Source: Henckelia pumila (Eukaryota; Streptophyta; Magnoliopsida; Lamiales; Gesneriaceae). Taken from it: DNA of 64,000 nt. Every line of letters starts with the position of its first letter. Positions within the stretch are counted from its first letter, which is position 1. A model generated the notes under the pieces. That model worked only from the letters and a program-made list of their open reading frames with translations, had not been told where the DNA came from and did not search any database. Positions 47,761 to 60,195 of the stretch are shown here, piece after piece. Where the stretch lies: NCBI RefSeq assembly GCF_033568475.1, contig NC_133123.1, positions 25,096,622 to 25,160,621 of the forward strand, written 5' to 3'. Position numbers and translations under genes: made by a program.

Positions 47761-48149
47761 TGTTGAGGTGCAACAATTATTTTTAGTGAGTGTTGAGGTG
47801 CAACAATTATTTTTAGTGAGTAGAACGATCGAACCATAACGTTTGTGCAACTGTAAAATTTAAAAGATTTAACTTGTACAGTTACCACCAGCTATAGCTT
47901 TTGGTAAAACGGCAAACGTTTGATTTTACAATTGGTATCAGAGTCAAAGCCATGAGTTTGAGGGAATGCAATTTTTGGAAGAGAGATTGTCGGGGTGCAA
48001 TAATTTGTCTCTGTTGGGTAGATCGAGTAATCCATGATGCTTGGATGACTATATTATTTAAAAGATTTGAGTTGCACCGATCGAATATTTGAATTGCATC
48101 ATTATCACCAGTTATAATTTTTGGTAAAACGGCAAGTGTTCGGTGCACA
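47761..48149 (+). mobile_element. TRIM (miniature LTR retrotransposon)
   Basis: Left LTR about 47761-47930 starts TGTTGAGGTGCAACAATTAT and ends TTTTACA. The PBS at 47933 reads TGGTATCAGAGTCAAAGC. About 55 bp of interior ends in the purine tract GGAAGAGAGAT. The right LTR, 47988-48149, starts TGTCGGGGTGCAATAATT. Both LTRs share AAAAGATTTxA and CTTTTGGTAAAACGGCAA-like blocks but are clearly diverged. The first 30 bp of the left LTR are tandemly doubled (47761-47790, 47791-47820). It carries no coding capacity. Confidence 0.6.
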
Positions 48150-48756
48150 AATATTTTACTTAATTATTAATTAATGTAGGGGGGATATTGTTTTAATTTA
48201 TGTAAATGTATAATTTAAGGGTAATATTTTAATTTATATAAATGTTTCAGATGAGTTACACAAACATTTTATTGTCTACATATATGACGAGAAGGATACA
48301 TTATTATTATTATGAAAACGAAAACTAAGATTCGAACTTTAAAAAATAGTTTTGTCCGTTTGCAATGGAAAACATTAAAATGGAGTGTATTTAACCATTT
48401 ATTCGAAATGACTTATAGTAAATTATAATTGACTGCTATAATAACTTCTTGGTAAATTATTTTAATAATTTGAGTTAATAGTTTTCATAAAGCGAAAACG
48501 GATGCCTCTTAACTGTTATAGGAGTCCATCTTGTCTCATTTCATGATATGTACAATAACAAGTTCCAATTTTATTAAGGAAACGTCATTTAAAATAGAAG
48601 ATGAGAAGGTTCTTTTATCCCCTTGGCTACCAATATGTAGGCCAAAATTCTTGATTACTCATAATACAAAGACTATTTATAATTTGACAATGTATAATTT
48701 ACCAATTCTTGGAATACATTGAATGATCTCCTCCTACACAACAAGAGTTCGATACA
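48150..48756. other. 3' flank of the TPR gene
   Basis: AT-rich; presumably holds the TPR gene's 3' untranslated region near 48700-48756. No other feature recognised. Confidence 0.4.
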
Positions 48757-50410
48757 CTACAAGTTTGGATTATGGGGCTTGTTGGGAGGGAAACAAGTTT
48801 CTTCGCCACCGGTGTTCCACAAGAAATTGGCATATCTAGAAGCGTAGTAAGAGCTCTCTGGTTCCGCCGCCAAAGCTTGCAGGAATCTCTCCTCTGCTCC
48901 CCAGATGTCCCTCCGGACCGTCCACAAGAAGTTGGCGTATAAGCTCAAACATTCTGCATCCGGTGGGGGTATCTGTACCGCCCTTTTGTAGCATTCCTCA
49001 GCTCTGTTAAGCATATCGTACATTAGCATGGAGCTCAACAACTTTAGTCCATTCAATATGTATATAGGTGTCACTATTTTAAGATGTTCTTACATGTTAG
49101 GAGTTGGAAAACATATTTTATACCACTTTGATTGCTTAAATATATAACGACACGAGTTTAAGCAGTGTGTTATACCTGTCGTAATCACGAGCAACAAGGT
49201 GCAAGAACTGTGCATAGTTGCAAAGCAAGAGTTCATTGTCAGGTTCATAAGACAAGTTCATCTGATATAAAAGATCTGTCCTGAGGTACTCTTCATAGCC
49301 ATCAGGTTCTAGCTCGACCGACAAGGGTGAAATGAAACTATGCTTCATTTCTTTATCGATTGCCTCATCCTCAATCCCTCCTCGCATCTTATTCGCCTCA
49401 TCCACCATCGATTTCCATAGGTTCATTTCAACCACACTCCTCAGTTCATGATCAGTGATAGGTCCCTTTCCAATAAGGGTTTCTCTGGCATTTCCTGAGG
49501 CCAAGACCACTTGTTTCTCCTCGCTCCACAGTGCATCTGTTGAAGATTCGCAGATGGCCATCCTCGGTTGTGAGGCTTTGGCAAGAGCAACATCATGGGA
49601 GGCAGAATAGACACCAAAATTTGCCAAAAGAATCATTACATAAAGCATCAAAGACGGTGTCCTCGAAAAAACTTGTTGGAAAAGCCAAACAAATGAAGAA
49701 TTCATTTCTTTCTGCACTTTGGATATGATGACTTCTAAATCTTCATTGCACAAAGCTTCCCTCATCTGCAGAGCATAGCTCTGGAGTTCAACTATGATGA
49801 AAACCATCGAGGCAAACGCGGCCTTGATCGAGCAATAGACCGACTCTTTAGGCTCGGTGAACCCTTCTTCACATTGTAGTTTCTTCTTTATCATCCTCAG
49901 GGACAAGGGAATCTCCAAACTCTTTGCCTTCTGCTCGATAGCGGCCCACACGGCCGTTTCTTGATCTGGCCTATCGGTGAACTCCAGCCTAATGCCAAGC
50001 ATCATCGGCTCCAAGAAATCAAACCGTGAACCCGAGAACGAATCGTGATCCCTCCCAACAACCGCGTCTCTCTTAGATATCGCGTAATGCGCCTTCTTAT
50101 TTGTGCCTTCCTCGTTCTCTTGGCCACCACTCTGTCCATACTTCTTCCCCAATCCTTGCATATGAAGGGGTGATTCCTCATGATAAATTTCACCCAAATT
50201 CAAACCACAAGATCGCCGCACCGGTCGAGATCTCGAAATTTTGAAACTTTGAGACTTGCCAAAATTCTTGGACACAAATGAGGTGGAAAGAACGACGAGG
50301 GAGACGGCCCTATCCGTGCCAGAGTACTTCCTCAGACAATAAGAGTTGGAAAGAGACGATGGCACTAAAGAAGCAAATTCTACACTTGATGCAACCACTT
50401 TGAGCTTCAT
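48757..50410 (-). CDS. TPR-like superfamily protein
   Basis: Two exons, 50410-49176 and 49003-48757, join in frame by a GT-AG intron to give 493 residues; the start is the first ATG of the open stretch. The N-terminus (MKLKVVASSVEF ...) is rich in Ser and basic residues to about position 65, compatible with an organelle transit peptide. The middle has two hydrophobic stretches (about 197-208 and 253-268), the second possibly a membrane segment. The last 100 residues hold about two and a half TPR-like repeats with the plant pattern NYAQFL ... RAEECYKRAV ... LYANFLW ... GAEERFLQAL ... RYANFLW. Such proteins act as protein-protein scaffolds; no specific role can be assigned. The gene seems intact and stands alone between repeat-rich regions. 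Confidence 0.82.
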
Positions 50411-51461
50411 GGTTTGATGATCACAGAATATCAAGTGGGTAAATTAATCACCAAGGAAAAGGGATAGGAGAGGCCAAAGGCTGAGCTAAAATCAAGGAGG
50501 TGACTAAAAATAGAGAAAAAATGGACAAGAAATGGTCAAAATCAAGATAACAGAAAGCCCGTGTAAAAGGGCTTCTCCTATGAATCGGTATCGGATCTCG
50601 GATAGGGAGAGTTGAGTCTAGATTACTCTTTCCATGTTGCTTACTAATCAAACCTGTGAAATACAGATGAAAATCAAAGCAATAAATTAAGCCAAGAACG
50701 GCCAAATTAATTATCAGAACTAAAATCTCGCAAAACTCACACTTCATTATCTCTACTCCCAATTCACACTTCGTTAAACAAACTGATCCCAAAAAAATCT
50801 AGCATAGAAAAGTAAACATGAGCCCATTTTGAATCTTATATTGGCATTATTTAATTCAACTCAAAGTTATGTCACGTGAGAGAAGCCCATCAACATATTA
50901 ACATCAATACACAAGGCTTCGATGAAGCTCACTAGCAAGAAACACTTGGCTCGTCGAGAAACAAGAAAAAGAAAGGATCTTTCTAAGAAGAAACATAGGA
51001 AAATCAAGATTTGTTAAAAGGGTTTTGGAAACTCACCAAGGTCAATCAATTGGCGCAAAGGGAAGTTCTGAGAGTGCAAGAATAATGGAAGCGAGTTCAG
51101 TGTGTTGGATATGATACCCTCTTTTTATATCTGTTCATTAATTCAAGAAACGAGATAATTTGAGGGAAAAAAGGGAGTGAGAGAAGAATGGATAGAAGGA
51201 TAGAATGAGAAGACGATATTTAGTAAGCACCAAAAACCAACAAACAATGCACTTTTTAGAATCGGTGGGGCTGCTGAGTTCAGGATCAGACCAACTTCGT
51301 GTGTTTGTTTTTTCACATATAGATTTTGAGGAATTTAAATGTTAAGAAAATTTATGTAGCTAGGGAATAATGTGGCAGCTTCATGGGACCGTAGGATCGA
51401 AACGTGTTATTTCATCTTTATTTTAAGGAAAAAAAGGCTGAAATTGTGTCAGCAGCTGCCA
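50411..51461 (-). promoter_or_regulatory. 5' flank of TPR gene
   Basis: Likely 5' untranslated region and promoter. A pyrimidine-rich stretch precedes the ATG on the minus strand and an untranslated exon and intron are possible (donor/acceptor not assigned). The frame 50448-50792 has no recognised domain. Confidence 0.35.
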
Positions 51462-51505
51462 CAGAGAGGAGAGAGGAGAGAGGAGAGAGGAGAGAGGAGA
51501 GAGGG
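51462..51505. repeat. GAGAGGA tandem microsatellite
   Basis: About six perfect copies of a 7-bp unit (GAGAGGA), roughly 1.05 kb upstream of the TPR start codon. Confidence 0.9.
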
Positions 51506-52907
51506 GAATAGACACCAATGAATCTATAGTCTATTTTAAAGAAAAAAAAACTTAAAAAACACTTGTAATTTTTTTATTTTATATTAAAATGTTTTACGAA
51601 TATTTTATACAAATTAACTGGGATTTGAACTCTCAGTATAACATAGATTCATACGAACAAGACATCCGACGCTGTTTAACTCTTTCGGATCGATATAATT
51701 TCGATTTATAAATCAAGATTTCGAATCTTGTGATAGTGAAAGAGTGGTTTTTGAAAGACTTAAAAAACAAAGCAAGTTACTCTGACTTTCATTTTAATCT
51801 TTTAATTAATTAATTACTCTGATTTTCTTCGTTGTAGTTATTTTTCAGTGATACTCGACATCATGTGAGTGGTGGTTTGGATTTATCTCAATAAAATTCT
51901 GCACTACATGTGTGTCACAAAAAAACGAAAAGACTGTTGTAAATGAAGTAAATTTATTACACTAACAAGCTCATATATCGAGAATGAAACTTACATTATA
52001 TTAATTAAAATCCATCAGAACAAAAATATAGGAGAAAAATAAAGTAAAATGTCACTAAATATTTCAAAATAGGATGAAAAAGCTTGTTCTTTCTTTTTTT
52101 TTTCTTTTTTTTTTTTTTAACTTCTGTAGATTTTAACGTGTGTGATATAAACTTTATTCTCAACATATGATTTTATAAGAGAACAACAATGTCAAATAAG
52201 TAATGTTCAATAAATTTAATGGTTTCAAACTAAGAAACCCGAACGAAAAAAATTGAATTTAGTAGATGAAAATCAAAGTTTGACTGATAAGTTTGATTAA
52301 AATCCAAAGTAATCAACTACTAATATTCAGGTTTTCCTAGTTTAGATCAAATGTGACTTTATCAAAAGATCCTTAGAAGCAAAAAAGTAAATGTATAAAC
52401 ATTTATAATCATAATAATAATGATGATGATATCACTTCCCCCCAAAAAAGGAAAACTAGACATACCTTTTGTGTGTGCATGAAATAACCAGAAGATTTAA
52501 ATTATATCGTGCAAAAGTCGAGTTTGCTCGCTCTATTATGAATTTATGAAGCCATTATACTTGTCAACTTTAATTTTCTCATTTGAACCATTGAATTTAA
52601 TGTGACTTTAATTGAACTTTTGAAATTAAGCTAGTGATCGATATACATTTGGCTACTGGAGAGTATATCCAACCAGTAATTAATGAGGTGGATATAAATG
52701 GGAAGCAAGTAATCGCAATCACTCGATAAAAGAAAGAATTTTTTTTTTTTGGGAATTTGTTTAATGTGATTATAAAATCGGAGAAAATTGTATTTTTTGT
52801 GTTATATATTATCAAAGTCCAGTCTCTTTTGTTTTCTTTCTTCTTTTTTTTTTTGTGTCAAATTTTTTTTTCTCAATTCAGCACTCATATATAACACTAA
52901 CGTGTAT
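51506..52907. other. Intergenic; possible SINE relic
   Basis: Around 51600-51720, minus strand, CTGAGAGTTCAAATCCCAGT resembles a tRNA B box with an A-box-like AGCGTCGGATG upstream, a possible SINE relic. The rest is AT-rich with poly-T runs and no gene. Confidence 0.35.
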
Positions 52908-54402
52908 TGTAGTGACCCAACCCAGGTCACTTATTAATAAAAAATCTTACGCATGCAATTAACATAAATAAAAACACAATTTGAGATAACTGTGAGAACA
53001 TTAAACAAATACCAACCCGACAATAAAAACCGAAATAAACTAGAAACCCAAAGAAATAATTATACAACCCAATCAAATAAAATACTGACATACATTTAAT
53101 CTAAACAATCGACAACTTCTGCTCTCAAGCACTGGTCACCGATCAAGCACTAATCTAGCTCCTGTCAACTTGCAAATATGTCCCGTCGAATGGGGTGATC
53201 GAGATAAAATCTGGGGCGTGAGCGCTGATGCCCAGTATATAAATATGAGTATACAAACATATATGTGCATGCATATGACGTCTTCTGGATATCGAGGTCA
53301 ACAAGAAATTTTATGCTCAGACTAGGCATCCAAGAGTGTATAGTACCATCGCGGAAAACCCCTCCTAGGTCACTACTACACTCAAATCCGGACGTAGATC
53401 CAAATAACCCTGTAGCACCAAAGATCTCTCGACCCGTTGGCCACTGTGTACTTCTAGTATCCAACCGTCCACAAACAAAAGGGCTGACTGATCCCATACA
53501 ATGACTATCTCGAAAGGATAACAGTCTCAATTCAAATGCCACATACAATAACATGAGCGGTATAAACATGCATCGCATAACGATTATCATGTAACCGATA
53601 AAATGCAACACATAAGTATGCATACTCAACTGAAAATCTCAGTCAGTGTTACCTATCTCAACAACTGGCCTAGATGTATAAGCATCTACAGACCATCACT
53701 ACAAGCCAAGAAAATGTCATATCACTAATACTGATTTAAAAGTCTTAACTAAGCTAATAGATACTCCTTAATACTATTAGGGATCTTGGACTATACATGT
53801 GTCCGTCGTTAGTCCGCTAATGCGAAGGTCTCAACCTTGACACAGCTCCATTACAAGTCCCGTAACACCCCGCTATTGCCTAGTTTTCTAGTATAAGGCT
53901 AAACACACTAGGCTATAGCGGCGTGTTACGGGAATTGTGAGAATTCAAAGTCTATTTAGGTTTAAGGTTTAGAGACGGAGTTCTGAAGATCCGACCCCTG
54001 GTTCGGAAGGTTCGAACTCGCATGTTTGCCACGTCCCAAACTGCTATTGATCGGAAGCTCTGATCATCTCTTTGGATATTCCGATATTCCATGTGTCTAC
54101 ACACAAGACACATTTTCTACATGACCTAACACAATTCGAAAAATCCAATCTCATGTTCGGACAGCCCAACCCATCATTTGCTTCCAAACTGTACCATGTC
54201 CATCCGATCAGTTCAGATCCTCCAAACTCCCTTTGGTTCAAGTTTGTTGTTTGTGAACTACTCGAGCCCATTTTGTCCCACGGACCATTTTTGGACATAT
54301 TGGAGTCAAAGTTTTATCATAATAAAACCCCTTAAACCATATCAAACCATTTAAAACATGCTTAAATATTAAATCAAGTAAAGTAGATTTCGAGTCACTA
54401 CA
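52908..54402 (-). repeat. 3' LTR of an old gypsy element
   Basis: 1495 bp, TGTAGTGACCCAACC at the low end and CGAGTCACTACA at the high end. Directly beyond is a polypurine tract on the minus strand (54403-54417) and the conserved GATTTCGAGGATGAAATCC block seen next to the PPT at 431. It contains an LTR segment shared with 21395-21500. Frames inside it (53165-53629, 54044-54335) are not genes. Confidence 0.75.
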
Positions 54403-55727
54403 TTCTCTCCATTTTTAAAGGATTTCATCCTCGAAATCAGGTCAAGGTCATACCTAAGAATGTAACCACAAAAATCGTATTTAGAACTGAACTGCATCTG
54501 AAAACTCAAGTCGCTCTCAAGTATCTTTCCGCTTGCCATTGAATTGAATCAAGTGAACAATCTTAATACGTAATAACTGAACTTTCCGATTTATGTTATG
54601 AAAAATTCTTTCAATATAGGTAAAATCAGCATCTAACCATGCTTCGAACATTTATAAGACTTATCTGTCACATATCATCTCATAAGATACGTGAAACATA
54701 TTGTTGCACAACAAATATGAACTCTAAACTCCAAAAATTTTTAGAGTTCAAGGAGAAAGACATCATTGCCCGAACAAAGTTCCAAAAAATTACCACCTTA
54801 ATGTTGTGGGGATATTCATTTTGTATGCTAGTACAAGCAACATCATATGATATTTCCATACCAGGCCAAAATTTACCACACCAGCTCTTAACATAATTCT
54901 CAATGTACTAGATAGTCTTTTTCGACTGCCCATCGGTTTTTTAATAATATGTAGTACTCAAACCCTGAGAAACATATCCGAAGCATGTTGAAAAATTGTT
55001 TCAATACTTTGAAAGAAAACATCTTTCACTTGCGATATTGGTTAACATACCAAATACTAATATCGAATTACGAAAGTACAGACAAGGCTTCCAATCAAAC
55101 ACTAGACCCTGATCACATTGAAGGAACAATGCTGACTTGATAAGTTGATCTCTATACTACATCTCCGATAGTAACATAAAACATTGAAAACAAAGGAAAT
55201 GGATCACCAGTCCATTACAAGATGTTATCATTCCAATCAGGAATCTAAAGATTCTATGACAACCCTCCAGTTTATCGTTGCTCAACAAACATTTGTCGGT
55301 ATCCTTCTAAATACTATGATACAATTCACAAGGTATCATTTCTGAAACTTTCACGGGTCCAGATAACTCAAAGATCATTACTTATATTGGTAACTAGCTT
55401 ATATAATCATTGGCTAACTATGTCAAACGCTGAATTTTGGAATCAAATATTTGAACATTTCAAATCTGAGTAAACAGAACTAACTCAACAACAACAAGAA
55501 TCTCTTTATTGTTTTTGAAATTGAATTCCATCAACCAAAAATCTCTGGATAGTACAAAACTCACAAAACTAATAGAAAGTACATAAATCTCAACTTGCAA
55601 TTGTGGAGATTGCCTACGAATATGTATATCATGGATAGTACTTATTTTTCGAGAACAAACCATTGCAATGTGACCAATGTCGCAACAACTACTATTAGCA
55701 AATATTATTGTCAATACTTTTCATATT
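54403..55727 (-). pseudogene. Decayed gypsy integrase region
   Basis: Heavily mutated continuation of the gypsy element from the PPT. Near 54915-54960 the minus strand still resembles the integrase YHPQTDGQSERT segment of the intact copies. No open frame of length remains. Confidence 0.55.
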
Positions 55728-55890
55728 TGTAGTTATATTGTTTCCTTATCTTCTAAAGCTTTCTTTGTATATTGCAATGTAAGTTAGGAGTTTATATTGT
55801 GTATATCTTTATGATTTCTTAGGAACTTCTTTGTATCTATTTATACTGGTTGTTCATATCAATAATAAAATTAAGTTCCATAACTTCTAT
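55728..55890 (+). repeat. copia LTR (left), with PBS
   Basis: Starts TGTAGTTATATTG, contains CTTTCTTTGTATATTGCAAT and ends near AACTTCTATA, followed by the PBS TGGTATCAAAGC. The last 66 bp match 58118-58183 with two noticed mismatches. Confidence 0.75.
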
Positions 55891-56984
55891 ATGGTATCAA
55901 AGCACAAGTATGCACTTTGAGTGAGGGAGTAACCAAGAAAAATACAAGGACGTGATTTGGGTTCTAACCTGTGTTGATTGTACGATCGTAACCATGGATA
56001 ACACAAGCATCCAAAGACACGAAGTTTAGTGAGATTTGGACAGTGAACAAATAATTTCTCATAAGAGGAGGACAAAGAGAGATTGGATTTGGGCATGCGG
56101 TTGATGGTGTAAGTAGCTACAACAAAAGTGAAAGGCCAGAAGGTAGTGGGAAGAGACGCTTGGTAAAGCAGAGTGAGACCAGTTTCAACAATATGACGAT
56201 GTCGGCGTTCAGCATATCCATTATGTTCCGGGGTATGAGGGGGAGTGGTGAGATGAGAAATGCCATGAGTGGAGAGAAAGAGGCGAAGAGCCAGAAACTC
56301 GCCACCATTGTCAGTGTAGAGGGTGACGATTTTAGTTTTAAATTTATTTTCAACCAGGGGAGTGAATTTAGTGAAAACAGACAGGACATCAGATTTGCGC
56401 TGCAGAGGGTACAACCAAACATATTTCGTGTAATGGTCAACAAAGATGACATGGTATTTGTAACCATCCATAGAAATAACAGGGGAGGACCATACATCAG
56501 AAAAAAGTAATTCGAGGGGGCGGGAGGAAGTAAGACTTGACTCATAAAATGGTAACTTGTGACTTTTATTAATATTGCAAGAATTACAATGAAAATTCGG
56601 AAAACAATTAGGAGGAGCAGAAAAAACTTTGGAAGTGACTAAATGACGCATAATTGCAGACGAGGGATAACCTAAGCGAGAGTGCCACAAGGAAAGGGAA
56701 TCAGAAGTGGCACGAAGAGCAACAGGAGCAGACAGGAAGAGGGTGTTCGGCGGCCACACATAGGTTCCACGCTTACATATTCCGGTGAGAAGAAGGGCCC
56801 CCGTGCAAAGATCCTTCACCTGAAAGGACGAGGACAAAAAAGTAACAGAAACATTATTAGTGCGGCAAAGTTGAGTGACCGAAATCAGATTTTTAGTCAT
56901 GGTTGGGACACACAAAACATGAGTAAGTAAAATAGGAGTAGTAGAGGTAGGTAAGGAAAGAGAGCCAGTATGAGAAATATGCAA
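55887..56984 (-). pseudogene. copia pre-integrase and integrase fragment
   Basis: A 365-codon frame. It begins in the segment after protease (LLTHVLCVPTMTKNLISV), continues into the zinc-binding LWHSRLGYPS ... CNSCNINKSH and the integrase core (SDVWSSPV, TDNGGEFLAL, HNGYAERRHR) and stops after SAYLCFDTI at the junction with the LTR/PBS. The downstream integrase end, RT and RNase H are absent. A TGA at its upstream end separates it from the protease frame at 56997. Confidence 0.85.
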
Positions 56985-56996
56985 ACCACTGCCGTT

Positions 56997-58098
56997 TCAA
57001 ACTGTCACGGTGTCGGTCCCATCATAAGGTGTATGAAGCGATAGATTGGCAAGGTCCGTGGTGACATGATGAGAGGCACCGGGAGTCAAGAAGCCACTCA
57101 GTAGAGGAGGGCTGGGCCAAAGAGTGCGACACGGTGTGGGCATGTGGAGGCATGTAGGCGGGAGGAGCAGGACTCGACGACGAGGATGGAGTCCATGGCA
57201 AATACTGAAAATTAGGACAACGTTTGGCAGAGTGTCCAGGAGTAGCACAGAGTTGGCAGCGGCCAATATAAGGCCGGGGAGAGGAGCCAAAAGAGACCGA
57301 GTACGGCCGTGGTGCCCATGGAGTGGGTCCGAGAGGGTCTCGGGGGCGCGGCAAACCAAAATAACGGGGCTGCCCAGAGGTTGCACTGGCATGAGAAGAC
57401 TTGGTGGAGCGAGATACAGGGAAGGCGGTAGCTGGACCAGACACGGCAGATTGGCGAAGTAGTAGTTGTGCTTCAAAGTTGAGCAATTTTTCGTGAAGCT
57501 CGTCAAAGGAGATTGGAGTGTCACGAGCTTGGATGGCATGAGAGAGTTCCTTGTGGGAATCATTCAGGCCATTAAGAACCTTAAGTGTAAGATCCTCAGA
57601 GTCATAGGAGACGTTCATAAGAGCAAGAGCATCCACAGAGACCTTGATGCCATGCATGAAGTCGGTTACTGTTTTGGATCCCTTGATCGGATTTGCAAGT
57701 TGATTTTTGAGTTGGAGGATGCGGCCACGACTCAGGGCAGCATAGGTCTTGGCCAGTGTGGACCACGCATCACGTGAGGTGGTAGAGGAAGCAATAAAGG
57801 GGATGAGCGTGGGTGTGAGAGAACCAGTTATGGCATTGAGAAGAAGTTGATCCTGACGAACCCAGAGAGAGTAAGCAGGATTGGAAAGGGTGACATCATC
57901 TTTCACAAGAATGGACGGTGGGCATGGATTGGAACCATCAACAAAACCCATAAGGTCGTACCCAATGAGTAGGGAATGAAACTGGAGTAGCCAAGCCGGG
58001 TAATTGGATGAAGTTAGTTTGAGAGGTATTTGGGCAGTAGTGTTGATGGAGATTAAGGCCGGAGAGACGATGGAAACAGAGGAAGCAGCGTCAGCCAT
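56997..58098 (-). pseudogene. copia gag and protease start
   Basis: From the ATG at 58098, a UBN2-type copia Gag (SSNYPAWLLQFHSLL, then MHGIKVSVDALALMN near residue 147) with a Pro/Ser-rich stretch and a CCHC zinc knuckle (CQLCATPGHSAKRC, about residue 285). The frame enters protease as WLLDSRCLS. The expected DSGASHHVTT continues in the next frame (56997-57563), so a one-base insertion lies exactly in the protease active site. A TGA then follows TVTV at 56997. Confidence 0.85.
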
Positions 58099-58117
58099 GA
58101 TGGTGTTTAGCAGCTGG

Positions 58118-58183
58118 CTTCTTTGTATCTATTTATACTAGTTCTTCATATCAATAATAAAATTAAGTTCCATAACTTCTATA
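58118..58183 (+). repeat. copia LTR fragment (right)
   Basis: Matches 55826-55891 (CTTCTTTGTATCTATTTATA onward) in the same orientation. The first 100 bp of the LTR are absent on this side. Confidence 0.75.
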
Positions 58184-58960
58184 ACTACGTCGTCCAAAAT
58201 TCAAATTGTCTGAGTGAACAAAATAAAACTCAGGTATAGAATCGTGCAAAGTGCAACATCAAAACTACTGGATAAACAACCTTTGCTAGTACAGATCGTG
58301 TACTGATAATCTTATTAAAAGATTGCAATTGTCTTATAACTTAGACAATCACAAAAACATTCAGAACTAGAATGCAATTAAAATTTGCCCAAAGATATCG
58401 GTAAATCCACGAAATTTCCAGCCTTGCACAATTCTGTCAACACAAGTGTAGAAATAAGGTGTTTGCGAATTTCTCGAAATTCATTCACAATCTAGTTTAT
58501 TAGTTAATTCGAATGTGTTGAGTTAGTCATGTCAATGGTCTAGCGTACTTAAAAGATAACCACAAAAAAATTGGCGACAACAATCCTACCAGACCCAGAA
58601 TACTACAAGTCTCGGCTATTGTCATTGAACATTACCGGTTCAATCATTGTTTCTATCTTGCTAGAGTCTATTGAAATACCTATACATGTTTAACTATAGT
58701 ACAACTCTAAATCGCACAAGGAGTTTGCAGGAAATTCTCTTAATATTGTGCATGTTCAATCATGTCCTGAGTAAAACCGTCATATATTTGATAACTTCCG
58801 CAACAAGTTCACCTAGTTAGTCTCAAAATACTCAATTGACAAATCCCTGTATAGATCTGGCGCATTGTCAAAACAATTGATATTACTAGAACTCATAACG
58901 TCTAAAATAGAACACAACTCTGAATATCTTGATCTCTATACTTATCTGATGAAGTTCATA
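58184..58960 (-). pseudogene. Decayed gypsy pol region, second half
   Basis: The old gypsy continues beyond the copia insertion. Around 58640-58680 the text CTTGCTAGAGTCTATTGAAA parallels the RT region at 2660-2690, and 58720-58800 parallels the following bases. It is too decayed for a reading frame. Confidence 0.45.
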
Positions 58961-59405
58961 TCTCAATCAACCGGTTTTCCGATTTTTATTTTTATTTTTT
59001 TTGAAAAAATATATTTTTAATTTTAAAACCTTAATTTAATATTTTAATATATATATATACAATATTATTTGGAATTTGTACTTCATGAAAAATATTATTT
59101 TAGTAATATTAGATTTTTTTAATTAATTAATTAATTTTTAAAAAATATATAACTAAAATTAATATTTTGAATATATTTATATGGTTATTTAGTTTTCAAA
59201 CTATGATAAATCTATATATTTCTCTATTTATATACATCTTTTGGGTTTTAAAATTTTAAAATATATTATTAATTATATTATATTATATTATATTATATAA
59301 ACGGTTTTTTGGTCCAACCGTCCGGTTAAAACGGTCCGACCAGTTGGACCGTTTTTTTAAGGTAAACCGGTTCGATCACCGATCCGGTTATGAAAACATT
59401 GGTCA
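58961..59405. repeat. ACCGGT-rich repeat element
   Basis: Begins CAACCGGTTTTCCGATTTTT and ends with AACCGGTTCGATCACCGATC CGGTTATG-type words around an AT-rich core with a (TATAT) run at 59278-59297. Similar GGTCCAACCG/CGGTTGGACC words occur in non-autonomous plant DNA elements. Ends are not certain. Confidence 0.35.
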
Positions 59406-60195
59406 CTTAAACTTAAACTTAAACTAGAAAATAAAAATGACTTCTCTTGTCATTTATTTAATTCTTGTCACGAGATAAGATCGAATAATCTATCAATTCA
59501 ATATGACGCGGGGAACCATATATAATGAATTCTAATTTCTTGAATTATATCAACTTGCAAATATTTTTTATGCCAATCATTTATCGATTTAAAAAACCAA
59601 CCTCAAGTACAAATTTAATTAATTGTGCAGAAAAAAAAAAAAAAGTTTTCTTTGCATGACATAAACATCTCCCAAAACAAAGAAATTAAAAACTTAATTT
59701 GAAATATAGTCTCCTTCAAAATCAGATATGAATATTATACTTTATTCCTCCAACCATAATTTGAAATGTGCATCCTAATCGAATAATCTTAATTCGAACG
59801 TCGTAAATTTATATTTTAAAATAAAACTGTTTTCGATATAAGTGATGTTTAATATTATATTAAAAAGAAAAAAATCCCAAGACATTAGATTTTTGCTACA
59901 ATATTGTTTGACATCACAAAATCAAAATATTAATCGTATTAATGAAAAAATGTGTTGAACTGTTATAAAAAGCAAAAATGGGTATTTGACTACAATTTCT
60001 GTATTTTACCGAATTGGATCGGATTAGTTTTGAACTGGATTAAACCGAATTTAAATTATGGAATTTTTGCACTGAATCAATTTTGGATGATATACCAGGT
60101 TAGATTTATTGTATTAGAAGTATATATAAACCAATTTGAAACCGATTAAAATATAACTGTAATCAACATTTTAATCTTTTTCTATCTAAGATTAA
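59406..60195. other. Intergenic, no gene seen
   Basis: AT-rich; short frame 59952-60149 has no recognised domain. Confidence 0.4.

Larger units (their letters stand above)
55728..58183. mobile_element. Ale/Retrofit-like copia with inverted interior
   Basis: A short LTR (55728-55890) in plus orientation is followed by a plus-strand PBS (TGGTATCAAAGC at 55892). The coding part that follows, integrase at 55887-56984 and gag-protease at 56997-58098, runs on the minus strand. The right side ends in a 66-bp fragment of the same LTR, again plus (58118-58183). RT, RNase H and most of the 3' LTR are missing. The element sits inside the decayed gypsy copy. Confidence 0.75.

Noticed and set aside
57124..57462. 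Plus-strand frames opposite copia gag (also 57466-57777, 56160-56510)
   Set aside because: Shadows of the gag and integrase frames on the minus strand.
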